A DNA stretch of 64,000 nucleotides from positions 154,432-218,431 of the forward strand of contig VWYX01000085.1 of assembly GCA_013396525.1 (NCBI GenBank). The letters run 5' to 3'. Positions within the stretch are counted from its first letter, which is position 1; the number at the start of each line of letters is the position of its first letter. The notes under the pieces were generated by a model. The model made no database searches and was not told the origin of the DNA. It was given only the letters and a program-made list of their open reading frames with translations. Source of the stretch: Chaetorhynchus papuensis. Lineage: Eukaryota; Chordata; Aves; Passeriformes; Rhipiduridae. A program made the translations under genes and the position numbers. Positions 34,459-48,125 of this stretch are shown here, piece after piece.

Positions 34459-37400
34459 GTCTTTTCCAGTGTAGGACTGGGGTAGAGGGAAGAAGGGAAA
34501 CTTCTTGAGAGTGTAGACAGAGGCAGGGAACAAAATGCAAGTAAAGTTCAAGTATTGCAGGGAGGCTTGGAGTACAAGCTGTTTGAAAAATGGCAAGGAT
34601 CCATCTGAAATACTTTGAAACAGAGGCCACAGGTGCAAGGAATACTTTTGCATTGAGAGGGAAGAAAAGCAAGGCTTTTGTGTAGCACCTTATATCTCTA
34701 AACCCAAGCTGAGCCTAATCACACAAGCTATCAGAGAAAGTGCAAATAAGAAATCAAAGGACAGTACAACAGTGTAAACCTTTAGATTACGTGGTGCAGA
34801 AGTTAAGGATGCATTCTCTCAAGGATGCAGCAAATGTATCTCTTCTCACATCTAGACACTTCCATAAAAAACCCAAAAATGTCCTTGAACTAAGGTCAAA
34901 TCCCAGAAAAGCAGCTAGTCAAAAACAAGAGCTGAGGGAGATGTAAACATAGGAAATAACAAAGGAATCCCGTATCCCGAGGGGAAGACAGGCAGTGATG
35001 TTTTAACCCAGATGGCTTTCTGGCAGGTAAATGTGAATCCAATTCTGAGACATAGTTGATGAAGTGTTAAATCTTCTAATTTTCCATGTCTATATCCACA
35101 CTTTTTAATCAGTGGACCTTAGCGTATCCCTCTGATCAGAGGGGTGAAGGTAAGGCATGGGGGAATTCAGCCTTCCCACACCTGGAGCTCAGAATAATGC
35201 CAGCTGGTCAGTGGCTAGAGTTGTTTTTCAGCAGTCAGTTTCTTTGACCCCATCAGGAATGTATAAAGACACATTCAAATGACACTGTGATTTTCAGTGG
35301 ACAATGGGAACACCAGATACATGTGATCAGGATGTTTTTTCTGATTTTAGAATTCGGTTAGGATGACAGGTTGAGAGCAGTCCGTGAGTAGTGTGTGCAG
35401 AATATAGGTGAGTTTAGTAATTTGGGTTTCTAGGAAAAAGGCATAGAAAATACACGATGGAATAATAATGTCCAGAGACAATGGAGACTTTATTTCAAAA
35501 GGAGAAAGAAGAGACACATTATCTTTTTTTTTTTCTTTTTTCTTTTTTTTTTTTGCTTGGCTAGCTATATTGGGTGGCTTGTATGCAGGTTCTTGGAAGT
35601 GGTATCACCACTTCCAGAATAAAGAAAAGCAACATCATCACTGCTGACTGCCAGATTTTCCAAGCTATATATACTCTGGACAGATGTCTCCAGCAAGGTG
35701 AAGAGACTGCATTATATTGATATAATGCTAAGTATACTTTTAAATATAATATTAGCCTTAAGCACAAAGCTATCAGCATGGGAGAAAGCATATTCAGCCA
35801 TTGTGAAGGGTGTCCTTGCCAGCTGGTTGGGAAATTACAAGCCTGACTCAGTATCTACTAAGCACTTACTTGTCTTTGATGGATACTGTGTACCCCATCA
35901 TCCTGGGTAAAGGGTTGTAATTATAAATTAATGTCATTGTCCTTCACTCCACAGCTCTTTCCATTGCAACGTGGCCTTGGGAAGGTATAAATACAGATTT
36001 ATTTCACAAGTTTGGTGACAGGGGGATGAAGTATCATCTTATTTCCAGAGATGGTCCCAGAGATACAAACCCAGGTGTTCTCAGAGCCTCCTTTAATGGG
36101 CCATCTACAGTGCTGATGTTTTTGAGGTGGAAGAGAGCAACAATCTCTCTGTCCACTTTATGTTTGCTCTAAAGCAGATGCCCAAATATTGTCACAGAGA
36201 ATTTGTATGAGCCTGATTTTCAAACAAACGTGTTCACCCACAGCTGAGACTAAGATGAAAGACCAACTAAAAATTTGGCCTCAGCATGTATTGTATTTAC
36301 GAAGATAAAAATAAGTCTCTGCCTTGAGCACAAGAATAACCAAGCATTTTAGCTGATATCAGTGTCTGAGAGAAAGGTAAAACTGTAGATGGAAAGAGAG
36401 TGCCTAGTGCCTTGAGAAATGAAAATGGAACAAATTGGACATTGAGCAAATGTCACATTTTCCCTGGAATTTGGTGGATGGTGAGAAGAGGTCATAAAAT
36501 GACAGGTGACAGCAAAGGGCAGTAAGACGCTGCTACAAAGCAACTCATCTATTATACCATTAAAAATATTCTGCTGCCTTCTCTCCAGACTCCAGGCATG
36601 TCTGGGGGGGCTATTTACAAGTTAGAATTTGCAGTGGGTGCCCATGATTCAATATTTCCCGCCTTAATATTAGCAAAACTATGTGGCACCACTCTGGAGT
36701 GCCCTGTCTGTGTAATGCTCCTGAAAGCAATAGGTACAGGTGTTGGTCACTGCAGAGTTAAAGCTGCTTTGGCATCTACCCATGCTCTTTTGCAAATGAA
36801 CCATCTGGCTCAGTAAGAGAAGTTGCTCAGCCACAGATCAGCAGTTTTCTTGCAGATGTTTGCTATTCACTGCTTCTTAATTCCCTTACTCCCAGTTCTT
36901 CCTCCTGCCTTGCACAGCTCTCACTTTGCCATTTATCTCAATTCTTTCTTCAGAGGTAGCTTTGATTGCAAATATACTGGTGTCTGGGACTGTCTTTATT
37001 TCTTTTTACATTCAAAACACTAAATTTCAGGATCTTGGAAGTAAAGATTTTCCCTCTTAAAGGAGGGAATGACATCTTCTGCAGACTGTGATGGGATACA
37101 TTTCTGTACTGGATGTACCAAGTTGAAAAAGATAAATTTCACAACCTACTTTCCTCCTCTTTGAATTTCACTTCAAAGGCTGAGTGTTAAAGGCCATAGA
37201 CAGCATGGTTTTACTTACAACAATTTTGCTGTAGGAGAAACAGAAAATGTGCTACATTCTACTACACTTGCATAAGTTATGTAGCAACCCATTCACAAAT
37301 ATGTAAAAAGGAATCATATAGGGAATCATAAAAGGAATCAAATATGCTCAGGAAGAAGGTAAATTAGGGGGACTGAAATCTGGACCTTGATGCTGGTGTA

Positions 37401-39471
37401 GAAGAGAAATTCTGCAAGGGAGAGACAAGTCTTGTGATCTCTACCACATTTTTATGAACTACAACATCCTACTTCAATTCTGCCCTTTATTTTCTCACAG
37501 ATGATTCCATTCATCTGCATTTTCTTTTACTTACCTCTTCCTTAGCTCTGGGGGTGACATTCCATTTCCTGTGCAATTTATATGAAAATTAACCTTTCAC
37601 ATTGGTGCGAATCCATGTGGGTGGAAATAATGTCGTCTGTGAATTGCCCAGTAACCAGAGGCTTTTGAGTAGACCCTGGAAGGCATTCAGTAAAAACTAA
37701 TTTACCATGCTTTCTGTAATAGCAGATCCTTTCCTAAAGCTGTTCTCCTGCAAGATATTGCTGTACTGACTCAGCATGGATTTTAAGATTTTACAAAATG
37801 TTACCTATTTAGATAGAAAACTTTTATGTGAAACAAAAATAATAAGATTTAAAAAAACCTGTCAGAAAAGCATGAAAATGTGGTAGAAAACCTAGGGCCA
37901 TTATCAATATCTGAGTGGGAGACAATGTCTGCAGAAGGTAGTGGCTTCATGAGGGGTTGCTTTTACCTATTTGCTTTCTTCTAGTGAGTAGTAAGTTTAA
38001 TGGATAGAGTCCCTCCAGGTGGGCAGTCACAAAACTAACATTTTTATTCTGACAGAAGATTGCATGTCTTTTTCCTAGCAAAAAAATGCTATTTCCCCTA
38101 GAAAATTCTGATGCTTTTGCATAAGTGGTTTTCCTTGTCAGAATATTTCTCTGAAGAAGCATTTCCTGCTGGTTTTAACAGTCTAGGAAAATTCTTGAGC
38201 AAATTCTCTCTCCTTACTCACTTATTTTTAGTTAGCATGCTGTCCTGACAGCACAGTCTCTCCCTAGGTATCTTTGGGCACAGGTGGAGACCATAGTTCC
38301 TCTGTCTTCAATGCTGCAGGGTTAATCTGAGGATAAGAGAAATGATTTGCAGATGCTTTTGATCTGGTTTTGACTTTAAAAAATTTTCCAACAATTCATT
38401 AGGAAGAATAAACCCTTTCTTTGCTCACAGTAATGGCTGAAGGTGCTGGAGGTGGGGAGGCTGTAAAGGTCTGGCCCTCATTTCTGCAGGTGCAACTACC
38501 TATTCTGAGTGGTGCAGAAAGACCTCAGCTGAACAAATCAAGATCATAATGTTCTGACTGTTTTTTCACACCACAACTACAAGAGCTTTGGACCTCTTTT
38601 CTTTTGACTTTTTGCTGTCCAGTGAGCAAAGTCCATCCATGTTCTCTAAAATGCTTTATCTCTCATTAATAACTTTCCTCTCTTGAAATGTGTGTATCGG
38701 CAGCATTTACCCAGTGCATTTTAAGACTCCACTTCAATTTGTTGTATTGGACATTTCAGAGATGCCTGTTTCTGGATATTTCTTTTCAAAGAGCTGTTGA
38801 AAGAAGGTTTCTCTCCTTCTTAGAGTGCTGCAGCCTTGTTATTTACAACCATGTGCTGGCCACTGCTCCTCATAATTCTCGTGGAGAGTAATTCATGCTC
38901 TGAGCAGAGGCTGACAGGTGGCCATAATCTCTGTAACTAGAGGGAAGCTTTGAAAAAAGACAGTGTGTTTGAACCTGAAAACTACAAGGAAATAAAGCAT
39001 GAGTATTGGTTTATGCCATTGAAAATGGTGAAAGTCATAAGTATAGCTAGAATCTTAAATTCTACTCTGTTCTCAGTGAAGTTCTCAGAATTTTTGTTTT
39101 TAAATTCCCAGTGATAAACCACAGCAAAAGTGAATGTGGATGTCAGAAAGGAAGAGAACCAAGATCCTAACTTTGATATTATTTATTTTTCACATGTATG
39201 TTTGTATCACACTCTTGATAGTACTTAAGTAGATAATTTAAAAATGTTTATAGTCTTATGCATGGGTTTTGTATTTAACAGGCCTATACTCAAAGGACCT
39301 TGAACTTAATTAAAGATCATTATTCACATAAATTGTGTCAGATAACCTCTTTTGCTACTTACTGTCTTTGAATCTTTAAATGTTGTCCTTATGTCAAGAC
39401 AAGATGTTGTGAAGTCTGAATTCGTTAATGAGGAAGAGCCCATCAGCCATCTGTGAAATACCTGAAGGTAA
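34459..39471. other. Long noncoding stretch, nothing identified
   Basis: About 5 kb without recognised exons or mobile elements. It holds a 16-base perfect palindrome at 35128-35143 (ccctctgatcagaggg) and a T-rich simple tract at 35524-35554. Confidence 0.45.
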
Positions 39472-39476
39472 ATGTT

Positions 39477-39891
39477 TGTTGTGGTTTAGGAATGGTGTTC
39501 CCCAATTCAGTGTTCCCACTGAAACACTCCAAACCATATGCTGCTTGCTCACTCCCCCACTCCCTTCCTCTTCCCCTGTGGAAGGCTGGAGAGCAGACTT
39601 GGAGGCACAAAAGGTAAAATCATGGGTTGAGATAAGAACAAGTTACTGGGCACAGCAATGAAATATGAAATGAACAGTAACAGCAACAGTATGAATAAAA
39701 GGGTGTACAAGAAAGGCAAACAATTCACACATGAAAGGCTCACCTTGTGGAAACTGGAAATGCACAAACCACCCCATGACACCCTGACCCAGAGGGGACA
39801 CCCTCCCCCATCCCCAGAAAATGAGGTGAGGTGGTACAGAATAACCTCTGGGTCTACAGAAATTAGCCCTGTCCTGGCTGGAACCAGGACA
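39477..39891 (-). mobile_element. Solo LTR of an avian endogenous retrovirus (415 bp)
   Basis: Read on the minus strand, it starts TGTCCTGGTTCCAGCCAGG and ends CCTAAACCACAACA, so it has the TG...CA ends of a retroviral LTR. The complement of ctgggttgagataag-like text near 39627 (catgggttgagataagaac) corresponds to the R/U5 segment seen in related avian LTRs. The bases flanking it are atgtt (39472-39476) and atatt (39892-39896), a 4-of-5 match that fits a 5-bp target duplication with one change. There is no internal retroviral sequence. Frames of 77 to 110 codons over this region belong to the LTR. Confidence 0.85.
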
Positions 39892-42800
39892 ATATTTCAC
39901 TATCCTCTAGAAAATCTGAACGGTGTGATGCTTTGGGATACACAGGTGTTCCCAATGCCCTGTCAAACAATCCCATCAGGTTATAGCTGATAGGTGACTC
40001 CATTTGCTGTCACAAATTTAATTGCTCTTGGTTTAACAGGGAAAGCATCTCTGATAAGGATTCCTGGGAAGAATAAAGCTTACATGCTGGTATCAGCTCT
40101 TCTGCTAGAAGAGAGAAGGAGAAAGAGGAATTTCCTGCATAGGTCCTGAACTCAGAATTAGGCAGTGAAGACATGAGTGTTATTATGTATGGCTCTGGTT
40201 AAAGTGATGGATGGTACCCTACAGAACTTTGTTTTCTGTACCCTAACTGAAATCCAACTCAGGCTTCCCTGACATCTTTCTTTCTATAAATTAGTCTTTG
40301 GGTACTAAACCCCCTCTTTTTCTCCATGCATAGCACACCTACTCTGTCAGATGAGGGGGGCTGAGTGGCCTCTATTAAAAATACACAGGCCAGTGTCCCT
40401 TTGTAGATTGTGACAGGAAAGTTTACTGAAGGGGTTCACAGGATTTGTGCAAAATCCTGAATTTGAACTGGAAACAGAGCCTTGAGCCAGTCGGGCTGTG
40501 CAATGCTAGGAGTGTTGTCATCAGGAATGCTGCTGGTGATTCAGTTAAATACTTGTGGCTGCTATGAAACCAGAGGACAGACTTGCATTGTCTAGCTTTG
40601 GTTTCTGGGATATTCATTTTAGGAGTAAAGCCATCCCTTTCTAATCACAATGGGAGAGATGCACTTGCAAAGGCTGATTCTGCACCACTCTCTATTCACG
40701 GCCTGTGGCAGCAACTTAATGCTACCAAAATTCTAATTAAATTTAAAGTGAGCCTGGGATGACCCTGGACTGCATTTGAAAGCATGGTAAGGAGTAAAGC
40801 TGACTTGCCAGACTAGCAAACACAAATACAGACTGAATACCCTCTAGTTTCCCAGAAAGCAAAACTTGCTACAGCAAGAGCATCAGCTGCTGGGAACGCA
40901 TCCACAGTTCTCCTGCAGCACCAGATTTAGATCAATACACCATTACTGATTCCCTGTGACAGCCACCCAGTAGGTCTCAGATACCTTCTCTTTCCACAGA
41001 TTTCAGCTTTCTCATAACCTATGTTCCTCAGGAATTATGAGATTACTACTAAAAGGCTATTTCAGTAGAAAGGGAGATTTACTACTGACTGGCTCAGGAC
41101 TGTGGACACTAAAGTGGAGTAATTTGCTTGCTTCCTGGGAAAAGGAGGTAAAATTCACATTTGTGTTGGTTTTCACATAGTTTCAACCCAATAAACAACA
41201 TCTGAGAAAAAGGAGTTAGAGAGGGATTAAATCTCAGCTTGTTTCAGTTGACAAAGAGAAGGCAGGATTACAGATAAAAACTGTTATTCTCATACTCTAC
41301 TGTCTACTATAAAGTGGAGTTAAAGATTTTTAGACTTTAGGAAATCTCAAAGCAGCTTCTTCATATGTATTGAGCAAAGTATGTGTTTAACTGTTATGCT
41401 TAGCATTGTTTTCACACATTTTCATTTTTTCTCTGACGACTATGTCTCATTTACCTCCTGCTTTTGCAATCATTCTACAGACTGAGGAAGCAAAGATTGC
41501 TGGTGACTGTAAGGTTGAACATGAATAACATGGGTGTGCTCTCTGAACAGACAGGTTAGTGAAAAAGGAAATATATTTGCTGTTGCTGACATTTTGTCAA
41601 AGGCTAAAGGCAGCTGCAAATATTATTTATAAGAATATATAATTCTTCAAAGCTGTTTCTTTAAAATCTTCAGTTGCATTCCTGAGTTTTGGAAACAGAC
41701 AGATCTCCATCTTTGCACTGAGTTTCTTCTCCCTGTTAAACAATACTTGCACAAGATCTTCTTGCACAAGAATGTGCTGCAACCAAGATATGTCATTAAG
41801 GAAAATCTGATGTTTGAAGCTTGCTGAGTTTATCAGTTGTCTTGTGTCAAGTCAGACAAAGTGTTTAAATGTTTTTCCTCTCTTATGGTTTGATCTATCA
41901 AGTGGAGTACTGCTTCAGCTGCTGCTGGTGAGGTTGAGGCAGCTCCCTGAGGTGGTGGATGTGTCTGTTCAGGTTGCTCTTGCACTGTCCATAACTAGTT
42001 CTGCTATTGAAAACAGACTCACCACTTCTGCACACTCAGACCTGCCTTCTTTCTGACTTTAGTTACTCTGTACCTGCTCTCAGGACCTGGACATACCTCA
42101 GCTAAGATTATACCACAGGGAAATGAAAAAACTCCCAGCCAAAAAGACTCAGCCTTGTCCATTTGTTTTGTGGTTGGTTTCTAGGAGAGATTTGCATGTG
42201 CTCACAGTGGAATGCACATCGAGCTGACATAGTTTCCCTTTTATGCTCCTGGAAGATACACAGCCTCTCTGAGGAACCACACAAGTGCTCAGACAAAAGG
42301 TGTGGGGCTTGCACATTTTTACTTTTAACCAACACAGAGGTAACAAACTGGATACCAATAGATGGCACTTATCAAGGGTCTCAAAGTACGGTCCAGCCAT
42401 TGTATGCAATGATAAATAGGATCCCAGAGAGGAAAATTTGGATGTGGAGTGGGTGAGAGAGGCGTGGCTGGCCTCACACGCACACAAACACACAGATGGA
42501 TAATCCCACACACATAATCCAATTTGAACTTTGAACTAATTTTCCCTAGATTATGAAGGTTATGAAATTTGTCTTGGTTTTGCTGAATACACATATTTTT
42601 GATCCTTCTTTGCACGATGCTCATCTTTTAATCCTATAAATCTTTGTTTTATCCTTCCTAGTTCAGTAACTGGCTTCTCAGAAGAGGTGGAAAATAGTTT
42701 CCTGCATTACTGGCAACTGCTTATTGCATTATTTCTTCTGATGCTCTGTGAAGTTTTAGGAAAATAAGCGTGCTTGAAGGAACCTGGATACCTCTGTCCC

Positions 42801-43112
42801 ATACATATAAGACTGCTTTTTAAATAAACACTACATTTTAAGATTTCCTCACTAGCAGTATTTGATTTTTAAAGATTGCAGAAAGTGGGATTGATGAAAG
42901 ACCTGCTTAGAATTTGCTGGGAAGTCAGAGAGTCAAACTACCAAGCACTGGAAATTCAGAGAGATGTAAGAATTAGAGGCTTTTATTGCTAGAACAAGTG
43001 GCACTTATTCTCATAGCAATCTGTCCTTTTTTTTTTTCTGGCAAATATTTCCAGTGAAAATAATATACTGAAGAGAAGTCTTCTATGCTTCTGAGCACAG
43101 TGCACAATTACA
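39892..43112. other. Noncoding stretch, nothing identified
   Basis: No recognised exons or mobile elements. A short direct repeat of cttgcacaaga occurs near 41749 and 41761. A CA-rich patch lies at 42476-42512. Overlapping frames of up to 120 codons at 42110-42620 on both strands have no supporting features. Confidence 0.45.
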
Positions 43113-43781
43113 ATGATCAACGAGAACAGAGCTGCTGATTCTGTGAAAAACTGGCTTGGAATTTCATTTCAAGGTACAAATGACAGTGCAGCCTTTTCTG
43201 AGTCCCAGAAGATATGCACAAGTTCAACTTTTTTATACCCCTTTGTCATACTGAAAGTCACCACTGCACAGGGGAGAGTTAAGGATAATTTTACACATTT
43301 TTTTACATCAGCCCAACAGCTCAGAATTACGAAACCTTTCAGATTGGAGGACAGGAATTCTTCTAATCTCATATTTAATGCCATCTGTCTACCCACTGGC
43401 ACATGCTTAAGGTCAACTTTAGACATTCAAACAACCTCAAAGAACACATTTCTTTTCACAGGTTTAAACACATCAATGAGAGATAAGGCAAAGTATATTC
43501 TGTATTTTCCTCTTGGAAGTGTATTCCCACCATTTGCCCATGTTTTAAATGACTGCGTGCAATGGCTGGGTCCTCCTTTGGGGCTGAAGGTTTGCTGGAC
43601 AGACTTTGGGGTTCTTTATTCTATGGTCTTTCTGTCTTTCCTGCTGTGCAGCCCCATATTTTCTTTTACCAAGCCGAACTTTAAAGAGGACATTTGCCCT
43701 CTTGTTGCATCACATTCTCCCAATATATTTTGGACTTTCTTCTTTAAGTGTCCTTACATCTCTCTGATCCACGCTGGTTGA
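43113..43781 (+). other. Long unexplained open frame (222 codons)
   Basis: The longest plus-strand frame in this AT-rich part of the window. It starts at an ATG (43113, -3 A) and stops at 43781. The translation has a Phe/Leu/Ile-rich C-terminal third with a possible hydrophobic segment (FGVLYSMVFLSFLLCSPIF) and scattered Cys. I recognise no domain. The plus strand is rich in pyrimidines here, which lowers stop-codon frequency, so chance is a fair explanation. No promoter, splice sites or repeat match support it. Confidence 0.2.
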
Positions 43782-45448
43782 TTACTTAAAAATTTATCTT
43801 AGATTTCATGCTTTACATCCATGGACCTTTCTTCCAGTCCAACTGTCTTTACAATTCTGGTTTCCAAAACCATGTCAATAAAAATCACCGACCTGGAAAG
43901 CTTTCAGGAAATCCATGCCAAAAGTCACCTTACTGAAGGACTAAGTGTAAGATTTAGTAAGGTGCTACAGACTTGCTGATATTTTTTCCATTATTAGCCA
44001 GTAATATTAGTTCTTTTGAATGAACTAGACATGACTGGTTATTAGTTATACATAAATATTTCAAATTAATGTTTTTTTAATTCTTATGGAGTGACAGTCT
44101 GATAATACCCCTAAAATTAATTAGTTTGCATACGGATGATGAGCCTTTGGTGTCTAGAACCCCTTATTTAAATATACTGACATTGCTAGACCTTGGAAAA
44201 GAGAAGTCAGATATTAAACTATCCCTACCAGTGAAATCCGTGGGACAGTGGGCAACAACCATTCCTTTTGGGTGACTCTACCTCTTTATCAACCAAGTAA
44301 GATATATAGGCAAAAATATAGGAGAAAATAGCAGTTGTAAGCAGTTGAAAAAAGCAGTTGTAAGTGTGAAATCTCTTGAGAAGACATGTAGATCCATTTG
44401 AGAAGACTTAGGTCAGTTCAGGCTTTGAGAATAAACATTTAAAGACGAAGAGTAATGTCTGCAAGTGGTGTAATTCATGCATTTTCATTAGCTTAAGTGC
44501 AAATATGGAAATATACACAAGAGTAGATGTGACCCTCAGTGTTGCCCAGAGCACACTCCTTATTCATAGAATGCCCTCTAAAGGACAAATGCAATGCATA
44601 ATCTTATTTGATAATGTATGTTCACATCTCAGAAGATACTGGGGAATTATTAGCCTTTGAAAGATTTCCTTTTGGCTCTAGCAATTAGCAGAAATGAAAC
44701 TCCTTAAGATTAAATTTCTCCTTTGGACCATGTATAGTTTTAAGACTTTTTCTATAACCCCATAAAGTAACAAAAAAAGACAAGCACTGAATTTTCAAAT
44801 AATTGTGCAGTGATTTAGCCAACTCCTATTGAAGCTGTTTGGACTTTGAAAATTACTTATACGAAAACTACATTCTTGGCCCTTAGATCTCCTTTGAGAA
44901 GCATTTCCTCTTGGCATGTGACCATAGGGAGTTGCTGAAGATGGAGCTGGGGAGCAGGGTTTTTGGCATTGTTGAAACTATTGGGCACAGTTGTTTTAAG
45001 TTAGATTGAACGTGTCCTCAAGATGAAGAAAATGGGATTCTTTCAGTGTTGGGGAAGTGAAATTGCTATATAAAGCAGTTCTAAAGCCTTTCAGAGGCAT
45101 GGCAGGGGTCTGTGCTTTAATAACCAAACTTATTGATGCAGGAAAATGAAATGAAAGTCAGTAAATTGCTGATGAAATGGATTTCAGTGGGTTGTTTAGT
45201 CCATTCCATGCTGAATTGGTCTCTACCATACATTATCCTCTACCTTGCCCAATTCAGGTGTAAATAATGGAAATGACACTTTTCTTGTTACATTTACAAA
45301 AGTAATGGCTTCCTCCTTCTGTTCACTTGACAGGATAAAGCATATTTAAGTGGATAAAAATGATGGTAGACCAGAATTTGTCTGAATTGCACATAGAGTT
45401 CATTAAAGCAGCAGCCTCTGGTGAAAGTTTATTCATGTGTAAAAGTAC
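43782..45448. other. Noncoding stretch, small hairpin only
   Basis: The words caccttact (43926) and agtaaggtg (43956) can pair over 9 bases around a 21-base loop. Repeated gcagttgtaag or gcagttgaa words lie at 44331-44362. Nothing else recognised. Confidence 0.4.
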
Positions 45449-45517
45449 CTGCAGGTTGGTCTGGATCCCTGCTGGAGGCTGAGCAGAAGTAGCTGCTATG
45501 GGAGGAATTTGATGAAG
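45449..45517 (-). other. Candidate spliced exon, minus strand
   Basis: A 69-base segment begins after an acceptor-like gacatgttgcag and ends at a donor cctgcag/gtactt. It is open in phase 0 at both ends, giving 23 codons rich in Pro, Ala and Gln (LHQIPPIAATSAQPPAGIQT). The frame also stays open beyond the donor. The acceptor has a weak pyrimidine tract. I recognise no family. Chance is quite possible. Confidence 0.18.
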
Positions 45518-48038
45518 CTGCAACATGTCACAGTGACAGCACTGGATGTAGCAGGTATAGAAAAATACTTGTCCTTACTCATGGACTTGTTTCCACCACA
45601 GAGGAGGAGGAAATTTAAAAAAAAATTAAGCAGAACAGGAGATCTATATTGGAAATGATTATCTAAAATCAACTGAGTCTAGGAAATCCTTATGGAAAAG
45701 TCAACTGACCACAGTAATTTGTATACAGATATATACACTGTAATCATAGGCTGATTAAAGGGGATCAGAGGTGGAATTTTCTGTTCCATAAAAATATCTT
45801 GAGTAAGTAATCAAAATTCCTGTTGCTATTGAATACCAACAGTTCTCTCAAAAATCTCTTTCTCTGGCTGAGCAAGGCTGTGGGACCTGGAGCCTGGCCC
45901 TGTTGCAGCATCACCAGGGCAGGGACTGATGTTTTGCCAGCTGCCAGTCACACTGGGTTGAATGGGGCATAGGGGCTGTGCCTGCCCTAACCACCACAGT
46001 CCTGATCCAGCCTGAATCTGGCTCCTTCTCAGCAAGAAGTGCCACAGCTGGGAGGTTGTAGAAGCCTATGTTAAAACAGTGCTTCCCTGTGGTTTCAATC
46101 CTGGCTTGATGAATTACCACAAATGGGGCCCTAACCCACCTGGTAGCTGCAAAATATTAGAAATGAAGGCCTGGGTGTATTATTGCTTTGGAGAGCACTG
46201 GCAATGTTTAGGATGTCCTTTTGTCCTAAGGAAGTCTAGCCACTCACTAACTCATGGGACGGATGAGGTGACTGGTATGGTCTCAGTCAGTAATCAGAAG
46301 GCATAAAGTATTTAAAATACCTCTGGCTATTTATTATTTCTATGAGTGGCTATCAAAGCCTACGTAGCAGATGTGACAAGCTTTCAAGCACGAAGTAGCA
46401 AGTTACCTAGAGAGAGGCATATTTCACTCTCCCAGGGTGGGTTTGGAGTATTTTTTTTCAGTCCAGCTGGAAAAGCCTTTTACAGATGCTGTAACATCTG
46501 GAGGACTAAATTCTTAAATGCTTTGGGACAGGGCCAGAGGATACAGAACCTTATACTAGGAAGGGCTCTTGGGTTTTGCACGTTCTGGCCGCTGGGTCAC
46601 CAGTAAAGGCTGTACTTCATCATCCACAGAATGATGAAAGCTCAGCACAATCCAGCAGTTATTTCCTAGCTTTTGTAATGTATCTGGGGAGCAGAATCCC
46701 CCTTGCCAGACCCATTCCCTGCATTGTGTTTTGCCAGCCCTTCCCTTGACCAGAGAAATGCTCTCTGAGTCAGTGTGCCAGAAGCGTGGTTAGTCAAATA
46801 AAGCCATTCCTCCTTTTCTGCGTTCCCGTGTTCTGTCTGGGATTCCCAGCACTGGGACATTTTCCTGCCAGAGACAGAAGGGATGGAGTGTGTGAGCAAG
46901 GTGTGTTTGTGCTGAAGACAAGCAATATAAGAGCTCTGGAAGGTGCATCATCTGCTGCCTCATCTCAGAGAGCCGGGGAGACCATGGTTACTTAGACATC
47001 GAAGCAAAGACGGCCAGGGAATTAGGGTTACCATTTTTCTAATTAATCTTTTTATCACTTTTTTTTTTTTTTCTCTTCAGAGTAAATCTATTTAAGGTTC
47101 CCCACTGGTTTCAAAGAGGGAAAGAAAAAGGTTTTTAATTAGAGCTGTACAGTTCATGTACCTAATGAATCAATAATAATTGAATATAATGGAAGCTTCT
47201 TCAAAGCACACCCATGGAGTATAGTAAAGCCTACTTTAACAGGTTTAGTTCCATGCCAGTGACCTTTTAAGAGGATTCTCCATCATATATTGGCTCTAGT
47301 GTATACGTTTTCCCCATGTATTCTCTGGAGTTCATCCAGGTACTATATGCTTGGAAATACAGTGGTATAAATTGTAGCCATGGGTATTAGGTACAGTCAC
47401 AGACATACTTGTTAATTAATACACTTCCTAAAATTCTGTTATTCTCTGTATGTGGTTTTATGAAAGGCTAAATGGATTTTATTATCTCTAGAGACTACAA
47501 AAATAGCCAATATATTTTCATTTCAATTGTTTAACCACTACTTCAATCTAAAAGTTAAGGCTACAAAATAGTCTTCAATCAACAGACTGGAAGAAGAAAA
47601 TTCATGAGATGAGAAGTCTTTCTGAATCAGTGGTGTCTTAGCATTACATTAATCACATCTCCTTAGTGGAAAAGAGAGATTCACAATGGAACACACTTCT
47701 CCAGATCAAGAAATCGGTGTACATGACAAAGTTTCTGGAGAGGATCCTTCTCTAAGGAAATCCCCCCAAGTACTCCTTCAAAGAAAAGCCCTCAGGTATG
47801 GATGCAGACTTGAACCTTCAGAAATTTCTACACATTTTTGAGGACACAACCCTAGCAGGCTTAGGATACAGTAGCTGAATTGATATTGCCTTACTGATGA
47901 GGATGACTTCTGAATCTCACCCAAAGGTGCCTTTACAGTGTCCAGCCCATTTTGGTATGGTCACAGACATAATCTGTGCTGGCTTAGCTCTCTTTATCCT
48001 GCAGAATTCATCTGCACTGGCAGCTTGCAGTGATGTAC
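45518..48038. other. Noncoding stretch, nothing identified
   Basis: No mobile element recognised. A moderately GC-rich segment at 45870-46070 and a CpG-retaining one at 46780-47030 (gaagcgtgg, ctgcgttcccg, agccggg, catcgaagc, gacggcc) stand out slightly. Confidence 0.4.
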
Positions 48039-48125
48039 CTGCAGGGTTCATAGGGCGAAGCACTTGAACAGGTCTCGGCTGGTCCTGCTCAGCCCCCCTC
48101 CTGCTGGAGCACACGTTGAAGGGCA
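48039..48125 (-). other. Candidate spliced exon, minus strand (87 bp)
   Basis: Read on the minus strand, a strong acceptor (tgagctcttcctgcccag) precedes 87 bases that end at a good donor (cctgcag/gtacat). The length is a multiple of three, and one frame is open with phase 1 at both ends, as for a cassette exon. The peptide is hydrophilic and includes PFNVCSSRRGAEQDQPRPVQ. The segment keeps CpGs (gggcgaa, ctcgg, acgtt) in CpG-poor surroundings. I know no protein with this sequence. It could be an exon of a larger gene on the minus strand or a noncoding transcript. Confidence 0.28.
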
